Positions 17,330-26,934 are shown, counted from the stretch's first letter. The stretch is 33,274 bases of DNA from an uncultured Massilia sp. (GCA_913777025.1 CAJYQM010000060.1:1-33274); one strand, 5' to 3'. Notes: a model not told the origin generated them from the letters alone. A program made the numbers and translations.

Positions 17330-17977
17330 TTAGATGTAATACGCGGTGGTGGTCATGACCTTGGCCATCGCCCGCATCGCCATCTTCACCGGCAGCGGCA
17401 TATCGGCCGCCCCCATGGCCTGGGCCTTGGCGCCGTGCTCGATCTCGTCGTCGCGCATCTGGGTGACGATCGCACGCGACTTGCCGTCCTGCGGCGGCAG
17501 CTCGTCGAGGTGGCTGTTCAGGTGCGCCTCGACCTGGCGTTCGGTCTCCACCACGAAGCCCAGGCTGACCGCGTCGCCCATGCGCGCCGCCACCGTGCCC
17601 AGCGCGTAGGCGCCGGCATACCACAGCGGGTTCAGCAGGCTGGGCTGGGAACCGAGTTCCGACAGGCGCTCGGCGGTCCAGGCCAGGTGGTCTTCCTCTT
17701 CGCGGCCGGACTGCGCGAACTGGTCGCGCATCGCCGGAGTCGTCGCGTGGCGGCCCTGCGAATCGTAGAGCGCCTGGGCGCAGACTTCACCCACATGGTT
17801 CACCCGCATCAGGCCGGCGCTGTGGCGCGCTTCCTGGGCGTTCAGCTCGCAGTCCTTGGCCTGGGTGCCGGGGTTCGGGCGCGAGGCCTTGGCCACGCCG
17901 CCCACCACGCGCAGCGCGCGGTCGAAGCCGACGATCAGGTTGTCGAGAGGGTTGATGGCGCGTTGTGGAGTGTCCAT
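17330..17977 (-). CDS. coq7: 2-polyprenyl-3-methyl-6-methoxy-1,4-benzoquinone monooxygenase (Coq7)
   Basis: Di-iron hydroxylase for the penultimate step of ubiquinone synthesis, at the inner membrane. The 215-residue product has all six expected metal ligands: Glu64 (NHVGEV), Glu94 and His97 (EEEDHL), Glu146 (ETERQVEAH), Glu178 and His181 (DDEIEHG). A non-conserved N-terminal segment of about 40 residues precedes the ferritin-like helices. Coq7 replaces the flavin enzyme UbiF in many proteobacteria, including Burkholderiales. It has no clear Shine-Dalgarno sequence. A TATAAT about 35 bp upstream overlaps the end of the neighbouring gene. Confidence 0.96.
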   Translation of the reverse strand: MDTPQRAINPLDNLIVGFDRALRVVGGVAKASRPNPGTQAKDCELNAQEARHSAGLMRVNHVGEVCAQALYDSQGRHATTPAMRDQFAQSGREEEDHLAWTAERLSELGSQPSLLNPLWYAGAYALGTVAARMGDAVSLGFVVETERQVEAHLNSHLDELPPQDGKSRAIVTQMRDDEIEHGAKAQAMGAADMPLPVKMAMRAMAKVMTTTAYYI

Positions 17978-18008
17978 GGCTTGCTATATCGAATACGTGG
18001 AAGGCTCA

Positions 18009-18014
18009 ATTATA
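18009..18014 (-). promoter_or_regulatory. Possible -10 element of coq7
   Basis: The minus strand reads TATAAT, 31 bp upstream of the coq7 start and overlapping the stop codon of the upstream gene. The -35 region (ACTGGC) is poor, so this is a weak call; read-through from the upstream gene is an alternative. Confidence 0.35.
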
Positions 18015-18453
18015 TGCTCTTCCTCTTCTCCAGCCAGTCCTGCACCGGGCCCGTCACTTCCAGCTTCGAGATGTTCTTCGCCACCCCCAGGTTCAGTTCC
18101 AGCAGGAAGGGAATCGATTCGGCCGGCACGTCGGTGCAGGTCTCGGCGAACAGCGCCATGAAGCGCTCCGATTCCAGCACCGCCAGCACCCCTTGCCCGC
18201 TCATGAACTGCAGAACGCTGGTGATCGAATGGCCGCCGCCGATGCTGTGGTAGATGAAGCGGTTGTAGTCGCCGTCCACCGCCTTGAAGTCGATGGCGTC
18301 CTTGGTCATCAGCCCGGCCAGGTAATGCAGGCCGACGGCGACGCGGAACCAGTCCGTGGCTTCGGCGCGGGTGCGCCCCTGGCGCGTGAGGGCCAGGATC
18401 CTGTCCCGGGTAGCGGTTTCCATGATCGTCGTGTCCATGCTGCGATTATCCAT
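18010..18453 (-). CDS. Hypothetical protein (147 aa), upstream of coq7
   Basis: I do not recognise a family. The product begins MDNRSMDTTIMETATRD and appears soluble and alpha-helical. It has a basic TRQGRTRAEATDWF segment (about 24-37), a hydrophobic AVGLHYLAGLM (about 40-50), then GGGHSITSVLQFMSGQGV (about 75-92), and a C-terminal tail EKRKSI. The start is uncertain. The ATG at 18453 has GAGG 11 nt upstream; ATGs at 18438 and 18423 are also possible. The frame extends further upstream to 18630 but that portion has unlike codon use. It is followed at 33 bp by coq7 on the same strand, so co-transcription is possible. Confidence 0.75.
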   Translation of the reverse strand: MDNRSMDTTIMETATRDRILALTRQGRTRAEATDWFRVAVGLHYLAGLMTKDAIDFKAVDGDYNRFIYHSIGGGHSITSVLQFMSGQGVLAVLESERFMALFAETCTDVPAESIPFLLELNLGVAKNISKLEVTGPVQDWLEKRKSI

Positions 18454-18679
18454 ATTTCCACGGACCTCGGCACGAATGTTGACAAAGTAGACAGAAAGTT
18501 TCCACGGGCGTATGCTCAGGTGCTGATTGTCCATCGCCCCGGCCCCGCTTTTTTGCACTCCAGGCGCTTGAAAATGCGGTGTATCGCATTGGCACTGCCA
18601 TGGGTGCTCCTTTTTAATACAATGCAACAATCATAAAATACGCGCATTCTCACGCGTGCCTTGGTTACCAGGAGTGTTC

Positions 18680-19573
18680 ATGGAATTACGCATCCGCAAT
18701 CTGTCCAAGACCTACGCCAATGGCGTGGTCGCACTGGACGGGGTCACGCTGCACATCCCGACCGGGATGTTCGGCCTGCTGGGGCCGAACGGCGCCGGCA
18801 AGTCGACCCTGATGCGTATCCTGGCCACGCTGCAGGAATGCGACAGCGGCTCGGTGTTCCTGGAAGACATCGACGTGCTCGACGAGAAGGACGCCGTGCG
18901 CCGCTTGCTCGGCTACCTGCCGCAGGACTTCGGCGTCTACCCGAAAGTGACGGCTTACGAATTGCTGGACCACTTCGCGCAGTTGAAGGGCCTGTCGCAG
19001 CGCGGCCGCCGGCGCGAAGTCGTCGACGGCCTGCTCCAGCAAACCAACCTGTTCGAGGTGCGCAACCAGAAGCTCGGCACGTTTTCGGGCGGCATGCGCC
19101 AGCGCTTCGGCATCGCCCAGGCGCTGCTGGGCGACCCGCAGCTGATCATCGTCGACGAGCCGACCGCCGGCCTCGACCCGCAGGAACGGGTGCGCTTCCA
19201 CAACCTGCTGTCCGACATCGGCGATGAAAAAACGGTGATCCTGTCGACCCACATCGTGTCCGACGTGGCCGACCTGTGCGCCAACATGGCGATCATCAAC
19301 AAGGGCCACGTGCTGCTGTGCGGCGAGCCGGCGCGCCTGATCGAAGGCATCGAAGGCCGCATCTGGGCACGCTTCATCACCAAGCAGGAACTGCCGATGT
19401 TCCAGCGCCGCCACACGGTCATCTCGACCCGCCTGCTGAGCGGCCAGCCGCTGGTCCACGTGTACGCCGAGCGCGACCCTGGCGACGGTTTCGAACCCAT
19501 CCATCCCACCCTCGAGGACGTGTACTTCGCCACCATCGCCGGCCGCCACAACGCCGCGTCCGGGAATTGCTGA
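18680..19573 (+). CDS. ABC transporter ATP-binding protein, partner of the permease-M1 fusion
   Basis: A 297-residue ATPase. Walker [10 protein letters not shown] (35-43), signature FSGGM (135-139), Walker B LIIVDE (155-160) and switch His191 are present. The last 75 residues form a C-terminal extension ending in HPTLEDVYF, typical of ABC-2 exporters. AGGAG lies 5 nt before the ATG at 18680. Possible -10 elements TACAAT (18618-18623) and TAAAAT (18634-18639) lie upstream, neither with a convincing -35. The fusion permease begins 4 bp after its stop, so the pair forms one transporter. Confidence 0.93.
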   Translation: MELRIRNLSKTYANGVVALDGVTLHIPTGMFGLLGPNGAGKSTLMRILATLQECDSGSVFLEDIDVLDEKDAVRRLLGYLPQDFGVYPKVTAYELLDHFAQLKGLSQRGRRREVVDGLLQQTNLFEVRNQKLGTFSGGMRQRFGIAQALLGDPQLIIVDEPTAGLDPQERVRFHNLLSDIGDEKTVILSTHIVSDVADLCANMAIINKGHVLLCGEPARLIEGIEGRIWARFITKQELPMFQRRHTVISTRLLSGQPLVHVYAERDPGDGFEPIHPTLEDVYFATIAGRHNAASGNC

Positions 19574-19577
19574 GGCC

Positions 19578-22500
19578 ATGCGCGCACTGCTCGCCATCGC
19601 CGGGTTCGAAGCGCGCCAGCGCCTCAAGCTGCTGTCGACCTGGATTTATTTCTTCGCCTTCCTGGCAATGGCCATGCTGTGGGTCGCGGCCGCCGGCGGC
19701 GCCATGCGCGACATCAGCATCTCGTTCGGCGGCCGGGTCCTGATCAACGCGCCGCGCCAGATCGCGCTCGGCACCGCCGTCCTGGGCTGCCTGGGCGTGG
19801 TGGTGGCCGCGGCGCTGGTGGGGCGCTCGGTGCAGCAGGACTTCGAATACGAGATGCACCACTTCTTCTTCAGCGCCCCGATCCGCAAGTACGCCTACGT
19901 GTTCGGGCGCTTCCTCGGCGCGCTGGCGACGCTGGCCGTGATCTACGCCTCGATCCCGCTCGGGAACCTGCTGGGCGCCCTGCTGCCCGGGATCGACCCG
20001 GCCCGGCTCGGGCCGTTCTCGGCCGCCGGCTACCTGGGGCCGTATTTCACGACGCTGCTGCCCAACCTGTTCATCTTCGGCGCCCTGTTCTTCATGCTGG
20101 CGGCCCTGAGCCGGCGCATGCTGCCGGTGTATGTGTCGAGCGTGGTCATGATGATCGGCTACATCGTGGCGCCCTCGCTGGCGCGCGACCTCGACTACAA
20201 GACCCTGGCCGCGCTGATGGACCCGTTCGGCACCACGGCCCTGATCCGCCTGACCGAATACTGGAGCCTGGCCGAGCGCAATGCCAGCCAGATCCCGCTC
20301 GAGGGCGTGTACCTCGTCAACCGCGGCATCTGGCTGGGGTTCGCCGTGGTCGTGCTGCTGCTCGGCTACTGGCGCTTCACCTTCGTGGCGACGCCCGGCG
20401 GGCGGCGCCATGCGCGGCCGGACGGCGAATCGGCAGCCGCCGCACCGGCCGCGGCAAGCGCCGTGCCCTCGCTGTCCTTGCCGGCACAGGCCGCGCCGGA
20501 CGCGCGCGAACGGCCGGACTTTGCCGCGCGCAGCCTGGCGGCCCTGCTGGCCAGGTCGAGCTGGATGAATTTCCGCGAATCGGTCAAGAACGTCTACTTC
20601 GCCGTGATCGCGCTGGCCGGCGTGCTGCTGCTGGTGGTCAGCGCGCTCGATCTCGGCGCCGTGTACGGCACCAAAACCTATCCGCTGACCTACATGGTGC
20701 TGGAGCTGATCCGCGACGTGTTCGTCCTGTTCATCCTGATCGTCACCACGCTGTACGCGGGCGAGATGGTATGGCGCGAGCGCGAGGCGCGCATGGGCCT
20801 GATGATGGATGCGCTGCCGGTGCCGAGCTGGCTGCCGCTGGCGGCCAAGACCATCGCGCTGGTCGGGCTGCAGGCGCTGCTGCTGGTGCTGGCCATGCTG
20901 TGCGGGATGCTGATCCAGCTGTTCCACGGCTACCTGGCGCTGGAGCCGGGGCTGTACCTGACGACCCTGTTCGGGGTCCTGCTGCCGAACTACGTCCTGC
21001 TGGCCGCGCTGGCGATCTCGGTCCACGCCATCGTCAACCACAAGTACCTGGCCAACTTCCTGCTGGTGCTGTATTGGGTGGCCGCCGTCACCCTGACCAA
21101 CCTCGGCCTGGGCCACCCGCTGCTGCTGTACGGGATCCTGCCCGACATCACCTATTCGGCGATGAACGGCTGGGGCCACTACCTGGCGCGCCACAACGCT
21201 CTGCTGGCCTACTGGAGCGGCGCGGCCCTGGTCCTGCTGACGCTGGCCCTGGTGCTGTGGCCGCGCGGCGTGAGCGACCGCTTCAAGGAGCGCGTGCGCC
21301 TGGGCCAACGGCGCCTGGTGCCCGGCGTGCTGGCCGCCTTCGGCATCGGGGTCCTGCTGTTCGCCGGCAGCGGCGGCCTGCTGTGGTACAACATGAGCTA
21401 CCTGGGCGGCTACCAGACCGATTGGCACAAGGACAAGATCAGCGCCGAGTACGAGCTGCGCTACCGGCGCCTCGCCAGGCTGCCGCAGCCGCGCGTGAGC
21501 GACGTGCGCCTGCAGGTCGACATCCTGCCCGAGACGCGCACGCTCAAGGTGCACGGCCTGTATCAACTGGAGAACCGCAGCGGCCAGCCGCTCCGCGACA
21601 TCGTGCTGGTCCAGCAGCCGGGCCCGAAACTCGTGCCGCGCCTGTCGCAGCCGGCGCGCCTCGTGCTGGCCGACCCCGGGCGCGGCGTGTGGCGCTACCA
21701 GCTGTCCACGCCGCTGCCGCCGGGCGCCAGGATGGGCCTGGAATTCGATCTCGAAGATGCGCCCGGCGGCATCTTCAAACTGGGCCGCGACACCGCGGTG
21801 GTCGGCAACGGCACCTTTTTCACCAACGCCAGCCTGCCGCGCATCGGCTACCAGCCGGCGATGGAACTGCAGGACGACCGCGACCGCCGCCGCCACGGCC
21901 TGGGCGCGAAGACGCCGATAGCCGCGCGCGACGACGCGCTGGCGCCGGCCAACAACTACCTCGCCAACGACGCCGACTGGATCAATTTCGACGCCGTGGT
22001 CAGCACCAGCGCGGACCAGACCGTGGTCGCGCCGGGCACGTTGACCCGGGAATGGATGGACAAGGGACGGCGCTTCTTCCACTTCCGGATGGACAAGCCG
22101 ATCCTCAACTTCTATACCGTGCAGTCGGCACGCTACGAAGTGCGGCACGACCGCTGGCAGGACGTGACCATCGACGTCTACTACCACCCGGGCCACGAGG
22201 TCAACGTCGACCGCATGATCCGCGGCGCCAAGGCCGCGCTGGCCTATGGCTCGAAGCACTTCAGCCCCTACCAGAACCGCGACCTGCGCATCGCGGAGTT
22301 CCCGCGCTACGAGAGCCTGGCGATGTCGGCGCCGGGCACCATTCCGTTCTCGGAAAGCGCCGGCTTCATCGCCAAGGTCGATCCGGACGGGCCCAAGGAC
22401 ATCGACTATCCGTATTTCGTCAGCGCGCACGAGGTCGGGCACCAGTGGTGGGGGCACCAGATGGTCGGCGCCGACAGCCGCGGCGCCACCGTGCTGTCGG

Positions 22501-23195
22501 AAAGCCTGGCCCAGTACACGGCCCTGATGGCGATGAAGAACACGACCGGTTCCAGCAAGATGCGGCGCTTCCTGCGCTACGACCTGGAGCGTTACCTGAT
22601 GGGCCGCGCGACCGAGAACCGCAGGGAACTGCCGCTGGCGCAGAACGAGAACCAGGCCTACATCCACTACGACAAGGGCAGCATGGCGATGTACCTGCTG
22701 CAGGACCTGCTGGGCGAAGCCGTGGTCGACGAGGTGCTGCACGACCTGCTGGTCGATCACGCCTTCAGCGGGCCGCCCTACCCGACCGTCTCGGCGCTCG
22801 TCGAACGCCTGCGCGCGGTCACGCCGGCCGACAAGGCCTACCTGATCGACGACCTGTTCGAATCCATCGTCCTGTACGAGAACCGCGCCGACGCCGCCAG
22901 CGCGCGCCGCCTGCCGGACGGCCGTTACGAAGTCACGATCCGCGCCAGCGCCGGCAAGGTGCGCACCGGCGCGGCGGGCGAGGAAAAGCACGTGCCGCTG
23001 GCCGATTTCATCGAATTCGGCGTCGACGACGACGACGGCAACCCGCTGGCACGCGAGCGGCGCCGGGTGACGGCAGCAGCGCAGGTGGTGACGCTGGTGG
23101 TCGGCGGCCGCCCTGCGCGCGCGGGCATCGACCCCGACAACAAGCTGATCGACAGGAAGCCGACAGACAACATGCTGCCTGTCGACATGCCGTAG
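19578..23195 (+). CDS. ABC-2 permease fused to M1-family aminopeptidase domain
   Basis: A 1205-residue fusion. Residues 1-270 contain about six transmembrane helices. An Ala/Pro-rich linker follows (about 275-325), then a second permease half of about six helices (335-560). One more helix (about 579-602) precedes a long soluble part (605-1205). That part is a gluzincin aminopeptidase domain: HEVGHQWW (zinc ligands His951 and His955, catalytic Glu952), third ligand Glu975 in LSESLAQY, and the likely transition-state Tyr1031 in [11 protein letters not shown]. The exopeptidase loop reads [12 protein letters not shown] in place of GAMEN, as in other ABC-linked M1 proteins. Thirteen helices with a cytoplasmic N-terminus would put the peptidase in the periplasm. 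It follows its ATPase by 4 bp. The substrate is unknown. Confidence 0.93.
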   Translation: MRALLAIAGFEARQRLKLLSTWIYFFAFLAMAMLWVAAAGGAMRDISISFGGRVLINAPRQIALGTAVLGCLGVVVAAALVGRSVQQDFEYEMHHFFFSAPIRKYAYVFGRFLGALATLAVIYASIPLGNLLGALLPGIDPARLGPFSAAGYLGPYFTTLLPNLFIFGALFFMLAALSRRMLPVYVSSVVMMIGYIVAPSLARDLDYKTLAALMDPFGTTALIRLTEYWSLAERNASQIPLEGVYLVNRGIWLGFAVVVLLLGYWRFTFVATPGGRRHARPDGESAAAAPAAASAVPSLSLPAQAAPDARERPDFAARSLAALLARSSWMNFRESVKNVYFAVIALAGVLLLVVSALDLGAVYGTKTYPLTYMVLELIRDVFVLFILIVTTLYAGEMVWREREARMGLMMDALPVPSWLPLAAKTIALVGLQALLLVLAMLCGMLIQLFHGYLALEPGLYLTTLFGVLLPNYVLLAALAISVHAIVNHKYLANFLLVLYWVAAVTLTNLGLGHPLLLYGILPDITYSAMNGWGHYLARHNALLAYWSGAALVLLTLALVLWPRGVSDRFKERVRLGQRRLVPGVLAAFGIGVLLFAGSGGLLWYNMSYLGGYQTDWHKDKISAEYELRYRRLARLPQPRVSDVRLQVDILPETRTLKVHGLYQLENRSGQPLRDIVLVQQPGPKLVPRLSQPARLVLADPGRGVWRYQLSTPLPPGARMGLEFDLEDAPGGIFKLGRDTAVVGNGTFFTNASLPRIGYQPAMELQDDRDRRRHGLGAKTPIAARDDALAPANNYLANDADWINFDAVVSTSADQTVVAPGTLTREWMDKGRRFFHFRMDKPILNFYTVQSARYEVRHDRWQDVTIDVYYHPGHEVNVDRMIRGAKAALAYGSKHFSPYQNRDLRIAEFPRYESLAMSAPGTIPFSESAGFIAKVDPDGPKDIDYPYFVSAHEVGHQWWGHQMVGADSRGATVLSESLAQYTALMAMKNTTGSSKMRRFLRYDLERYLMGRATENRRELPLAQNENQAYIHYDKGSMAMYLLQDLLGEAVVDEVLHDLLVDHAFSGPPYPTVSALVERLRAVTPADKAYLIDDLFESIVLYENRADAASARRLPDGRYEVTIRASAGKVRTGAAGEEKHVPLADFIEFGVDDDDGNPLARERRRVTAAAQVVTLVVGGRPARAGIDPDNKLIDRKPTDNMLPVDMP

Positions 23196-23210
23196 AGTTC
23201 GCGCTATGAT
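23182..23210 (+). promoter_or_regulatory. Probable sigma-70 promoter of the small antitoxin-like gene
   Basis: TCGACA (23182-23187) and TATGAT (23205-23210) are separated by exactly 17 bp, each five of six against consensus. The -35 lies inside the last codons of the permease-M1 gene. It predicts a leader of about 25 nt. Confidence 0.55.
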
Positions 23211-23239
23211 TCGGTCACAATATTATGTTAGGAGACACC

Positions 23240-23437
23240 ATGTCCATCGTCGCTGACCTCGCCACACAGATCCAGTTGCTGTCCCCCGCGGACAAGCACG
23301 ACCTGCTGCGCCTGCTGCTGACGGACAGCGACGAGCCCGAGCAGGATGCCGACGAAGTCTGGCGCGCCGAAATCGTGCGCCGCGTAAAGGCCATTCACAA
23401 TGGCGAGGCGGCGCTGCGTGCGTTGCAGGAGGACTGA
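23240..23437 (+). CDS. Addiction-module antitoxin-like protein, no toxin partner
   Basis: A 65-residue acidic protein beginning MSIVADLATQIQLLSPADK. The layout, an N-terminal helix with LSPADKHDLLRLLL, an acidic spacer, then EVWRAEIVRRVKAIHNGEA, matches the short addiction-module component family (Unstab_antitox), which normally precedes a RelE/ParE-type toxin gene. No toxin reading frame follows. Instead a terminator begins 25 bp after the stop and topB converges. AGGAG stands 5 nt before the ATG at 23240; the in-frame ATG at 23225 lacks one. It has its own probable promoter. It could be an orphan antitoxin, a remnant of a pair, or a repurposed small regulator. Confidence 0.8.
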   Translation: MSIVADLATQIQLLSPADKHDLLRLLLTDSDEPEQDADEVWRAEIVRRVKAIHNGEAALRALQED

Positions 23438-23461
23438 GGCGAACCAGTTCGCCCGCTCATG

Positions 23462-23497
23462 AAAAAACCGCGATACCGAAGGGGTCGCGGTTTTTTT
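23462..23497. terminator. Bidirectional terminator between the antitoxin-like gene and topB
   Basis: AAAAAACCGCGA (23462-23473) pairs with TCGCGGTTTTTT (23485-23496) around an 11-nt loop, with seven T residues on the plus strand and a matching run on the other. A second, GC-only inverted repeat (CCCCCCGC to GCGGG) lies at about 23508-23527. Confidence 0.9.
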
Positions 23498-23539
23498 ACG
23501 TCACGTCCCCCCGCGCGGGCGGGGGGGAAGGTCCGAGGC

Positions 23540-26212
23540 TCAAGCCACTTTCTTGGCAGCCGTCGCCCGCTTCGCAGGCGCCTTCTTCGCCGCCACCGTC
23601 TTGGTGGCGGTCTTGCTGGCTGCCGTCTTGGCCGCGGCCGGCTTGGCGGCCGCCTTGCGCGCCGTGGTCTTGGTCGCCACCGCGGTATCGCCGCCGTCGC
23701 CCTCGCCCTCGTCGGCCGCCTTGGCCTTGGCGCCCGGCTTGGCCTTGCGCTCCTCGAACTCGAAGCTGATCTTGCCATCCTTGCCACGCACCAGGAAGGC
23801 CTTGAACGGACGGCGCGTGCGCTGGGAGATGAAGCCCGGCAGCAGGTCGGTCTTGCCTTCGTTCAGCAGCTTGGCCATCTGCTCGGGCAGGATTTCCTGC
23901 TGCAGGATGATGCGGCTGCTGCGGAAATCGCAGGTCTTGGGTTTCGCGACCTGGTGTTCGCACACATAGGCCAGGCCCATTTCATACACGCCGCCGTTGC
24001 ACTTCGGGCAGGGGCCGAGCGGGGTCTGGCCGGTGAAGTCGACGCCCTCGCCTTCCTCGCCCTCTTCCTGGTCCTGGCCGAAGTCGAATTCCAGCTTGTA
24101 GTTGTGGATCTCGTCGTCGCGCGCGATGCGCAGGATGGCGGCGAAGGGACGGCCCATCTTCGAGCGGAAGCCCTGCAGCGGGCCGATGGTGCGGTTCTGC
24201 AGGAGTTCCTCGACTTCCTCGATCTCGAACTGGCGCCCGCCGGGCACCTTGCTCATCGAGAAATCGCACTTGGTGCAGGCGAAACGGCGGTAGTTTTCCT
24301 TGACCACGCCGGCGCAGTTCGGGCACGGCGTCTTGAGGGTCGCGTACTCGCCCGGGATGGTGTCGTTGTTGTATTCCTTGGCGCGCTTGACGATGATCTG
24401 GGTCATCTCGGCGATCTCGCGCATGAACTCCTCGCGCGTGATCTGGCCCTTTTCCATCTGCGACAGCTTGTATTCCCATTCGCCGGTCAGTTCCGGCGCG
24501 GTCAGTTCGTTCACGCCCAGGCCGCGCAGCAGGGTCATCAGCTGGAACGCCTTGGCGGTCGGGATCATCTCGCGCCCTTCGCGCAGCAGGTATTTCTCCG
24601 TCAGCAGGCCTTCGATGATGGCCGCGCGGGTGGCCGGCGTGCCCAGGCCCTTGCCCGCCATCGCGTCGCGCAGTTCGTCGGAATCGACGAGTTTGCCGGC
24701 GCCTTCCATGGCCGACAGCAGCGTCGCCTCGTTGTAGCGTGCGGGCGGCTTGGTGACCAGGGCGTTCGGCGTGACCTTCTCGGCCAGGACTTTTTCATCC
24801 TTGGCCACCGGCACCAGGTTGGCGCCATCCTTGTCGTCGCCGGCGGCTTCCTTGCCGTAGACGGCCAGCCAGCCGGGGTTGGTCATGACCTTGCCCTCGG
24901 TCTTGAACTGGTGGCCCGAGACCTCGGTGAATCGGGTCGTGACCAGGAACTCGGCGGCCGGGAAGAACACGGCCATGAAGCGGCGCGTCACCAGGTCGTA
25001 CAGCTTCTGTTCCGGCTCCGACAGGTTCTTCGGCACCACGCCGGTCGGGATGATCGCGAAGTGGTCCGAGATCTTGCTGTTATCAAAAATGCGCTTGTTC
25101 GGCTTGACCCAGCCCTTGTCCAGGATCTGCTTGGCGAACTGGTGGTAGTTCGAGTTGCCCTTCAGGACTTCCAGGGTCTGCTTGACCGTGTTCAGGTAGT
25201 CTTCCGGCAGTGCGCGCGAATCGGTACGCGGGTAGGTCAGCACCTTGTGCTTTTCGTACAAGGCCTGGGCCAGGCCCAGCGTGTTCTTCGCCGAGAAGCC
25301 GAAGCGGCCGTTGGCTTCGCGCTGCAGCGAGGTCAGGTCGAACAGGGCCGGCGCCATCGAGGTGGTCGGCTTCGATTCTTCGGTGACGGTGCCCTGCTTG
25401 CCCAGGCAGGCCGCGACGATGTCTTCGGCTTGGGCACGGGTCCACAGGCGCTCGGCGCGCTTCTCGGGGTCGTTCTCGTCCTTCTTGAACTTGGTGTCGA
25501 TCCAGCGGCCTTCGTAGACGCCGGCAGCGCAGGCGAACTCGGCGCGCACTTCCCAGTAGTCGCGCGGCACGAACTTGCGGATCTTTTCCTCGCGCTCGAC
25601 CACGATCGACAGCGTCGGCGTCTGCACCCGGCCCACGGTGGTCAGGAAGAAGCCGCCCTCTTTCGAGTTGAAGGCGGTCATGGCGCGGGTGCCGTTGATG
25701 CCGATCAGCCAGTCGGCTTCGGAGCGGCAGCGCGCGGCGTCGGCCAGCGGCAGCATTTCCTGATCGCTGCGCAGGTGGGCGAAGCCGTCGCGGATCGCGT
25801 TCGGCGTCATCGACTGCAGCCACAGGCGCTTGACGGCCTGCTTGGCCTTGGCGTTCTGGGCGATCAGGCGGAAGATCAGTTCACCTTCGCGCCCCGCGTC
25901 GCATGCGTTGATCAGGGTGGTGACATCCTTGCGCTTGATCAGCTTGTTGAGCACCTTGAGGCGCGACTCGGTCTTGGCGATCGGGTTCAGCGCGAAGTAC
26001 GGCGGAATCATCGGCAGGTGCGTGAAGCTCCATTTGCCGCGCTTGACGTCGTATTCCTCGGGCACCGCGATTTCGAGCAGGTGGCCGACGGCGGACGACA
26101 GGACGTACTCGTCGGATTCGAAGTACTCATCGTGCTTGGTAAAGCCGCCGAGCGCCTTGGCGATGTCGTTCGCCACGGAAGGCTTTTCGGCAATGATGAG
26201 GGCTTTGGTCAT
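23540..26212 (-). CDS. topB: DNA topoisomerase III
   Basis: Type IA topoisomerase of 890 residues that decatenates DNA. The toprim domain carries Glu9 (IIAEKPS) and DAGREGELI (105-113). Catalytic Tyr327 lies in LTYPRTDS. VGRVQTPTL (193-201) and other conserved cores are intact. Two zinc-ribbon-like cysteine clusters follow in the last third (CPNCAGVV with CTKC, and CPKCNGGV with CEHQ and TCDF). The final 50 or so residues are a Lys/Ala/Thr-rich tail that probably binds DNA non-specifically. The start at 26212 begins the conserved MTKALIIAEKP; the frame extends 23 codons upstream but without family similarity. A terminator separates it from smg upstream. Confidence 0.97.
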   Translation of the reverse strand: MTKALIIAEKPSVANDIAKALGGFTKHDEYFESDEYVLSSAVGHLLEIAVPEEYDVKRGKWSFTHLPMIPPYFALNPIAKTESRLKVLNKLIKRKDVTTLINACDAGREGELIFRLIAQNAKAKQAVKRLWLQSMTPNAIRDGFAHLRSDQEMLPLADAARCRSEADWLIGINGTRAMTAFNSKEGGFFLTTVGRVQTPTLSIVVEREEKIRKFVPRDYWEVRAEFACAAGVYEGRWIDTKFKKDENDPEKRAERLWTRAQAEDIVAACLGKQGTVTEESKPTTSMAPALFDLTSLQREANGRFGFSAKNTLGLAQALYEKHKVLTYPRTDSRALPEDYLNTVKQTLEVLKGNSNYHQFAKQILDKGWVKPNKRIFDNSKISDHFAIIPTGVVPKNLSEPEQKLYDLVTRRFMAVFFPAAEFLVTTRFTEVSGHQFKTEGKVMTNPGWLAVYGKEAAGDDKDGANLVPVAKDEKVLAEKVTPNALVTKPPARYNEATLLSAMEGAGKLVDSDELRDAMAGKGLGTPATRAAIIEGLLTEKYLLREGREMIPTAKAFQLMTLLRGLGVNELTAPELTGEWEYKLSQMEKGQITREEFMREIAEMTQIIVKRAKEYNNDTIPGEYATLKTPCPNCAGVVKENYRRFACTKCDFSMSKVPGGRQFEIEEVEELLQNRTIGPLQGFRSKMGRPFAAILRIARDDEIHNYKLEFDFGQDQEEGEEGEGVDFTGQTPLGPCPKCNGGVYEMGLAYVCEHQVAKPKTCDFRSSRIILQQEILPEQMAKLLNEGKTDLLPGFISQRTRRPFKAFLVRGKDGKISFEFEERKAKPGAKAKAADEGEGDGGDTAVATKTTARKAAAKPAAAKTAASKTATKTVAAKKAPAKRATAAKKVA

Positions 26213-26251
26213 AGGTTTGTCTCGTAGGTGTTCGGGTCGCCGGGCTCGCGC

Positions 26252-26257
26252 ATCATA
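26252..26257 (-). promoter_or_regulatory. Possible -10 element of topB
   Basis: The minus strand reads TATGAT 39 bp before the topB start. The -35 position holds TGCGGC, a poor match. Repeated GCTATC/GATAGC half-sites lie 30-70 bp further upstream and could bind an activator or repressor. Confidence 0.35.
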
Positions 26258-26286
26258 CAGGATGGATGAAGGCAGCCGCACGGCCG

Positions 26287-26328
26287 GCTATCGCTTTGAT
26301 AGCTTAAAGGTAACAATTGGCAGATAGC
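26287..26328. repeat. Three GCTATC/GATAGC half-sites upstream of topB
   Basis: GCTATC (26287-26292), GATAGC (26298-26303) and GATAGC (26323-26328) lie in the topB upstream region. The first can pair with the second (5-nt loop) or, with flanking GGCC on both sides, with the third. If transcribed these would be mutually exclusive hairpins; if not, they form a repeated operator. Confidence 0.5.
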
Positions 26329-26423
26329 GGCCAATGATAAGCGGGTTGACGCGCACTCCGCAAGTAGACTGTGCCTGGCTTGTCCTGAGGGAAAATACGC
26401 TTCCCCTTGCTTCAATGCAAGAA

Positions 26424-26447
26424 AAAACGGGGCTGCAGCCCCGTTTT
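26424..26447 (-). terminator. Rho-independent terminator after smg
   Basis: A 24-bp perfect inverted repeat centred at 26435/26436, with the core CGGGGCTGCAGCCCCG flanked by A and T runs. On the minus strand it ends in TTTTTT. It closes the LysM-dprA-smg unit, 22 bp beyond the smg stop. Confidence 0.9.
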
Positions 26448-26469
26448 CGTCACGACAATCGTTAAATTC

Positions 26470-26934
26470 TCAATGGAGCAGGCGCGGTTCGGCATCCTCG
26501 TCGTCGGACCCGAACAGGTCGTCGAACATGAGCGCGTCCGGTTCCTTGCCCTGGCTCCACAGGAGCATCAGGACGATGATCTTGAGCTTGCCCAGCGTGA
26601 CCGGGGCTTCGTCCAGCGCCAGCGCGCGTTCGATGACGATCTCGCGCTGCGAGGCGCTGAGCAGGCCGGCCAGTTCCAGGAACTGGATGAAACCGACAGC
26701 GGCGCTGCCGAGGGTATCGACTTCCTGGGCAATATAGAAGCGGGTGCCGCTGGATTCAAGGGCTGGGTCGACGGCGCTTGCCATTTCTGTCAGGCCATTC
26801 AGCCAGTCCAAGGCCTCGGTAATCTCGACATCGTCGAAACCGACGGCCGACAACTTGCGCGCCAGGGCTGCCGGCTCGGGGCAGGCATCGGGACGATAGT
26901 ACGTCTCGTAGAGGTAGACTAGGATGTCGAACAT
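26470..26934 (-). CDS. smg: Smg family protein (DUF494)
   Basis: A 154-residue protein of the Smg/DUF494 family, conserved beside dprA and topB in beta- and gammaproteobacteria; molecular role not established. It starts [13 protein letters not shown] and contains the typical [30 protein letters not shown] segment in two halves (about 97-128), ending in an acidic [17 protein letters not shown] tail. The ATG at 26934 fits the family start; the frame runs 21 codons further upstream without similarity. No good Shine-Dalgarno sequence is seen. It follows dprA by 111 bp. Confidence 0.93.
   Translation of the reverse strand: MFDILVYLYETYYRPDACPEPAALARKLSAVGFDDVEITEALDWLNGLTEMASAVDPALESSGTRFYIAQEVDTLGSAAVGFIQFLELAGLLSASQREIVIERALALDEAPVTLGKLKIIVLMLLWSQGKEPDALMFDDLFGSDDEDAEPRLLH

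Noticed and set aside
19419-22991. 1190-codon open frame antisense to the permease-M1 fusion
   Set aside because: It is rich in Arg, Gln, His, Asp and Gly without any domain, as expected of the antisense of GC-rich codons. The plus-strand gene has clear catalytic motifs and transmembrane segments.
19679-23209. 1176-codon open frame on the plus strand in another frame of the same gene
   Set aside because: Arg/Gly/Ala/Pro-rich with no recognisable motif; a by-product of high GC.
23459-26227. 922-codon open frame antisense to topB
   Set aside because: Low-complexity composition with no motif; topB is certain on the other strand.
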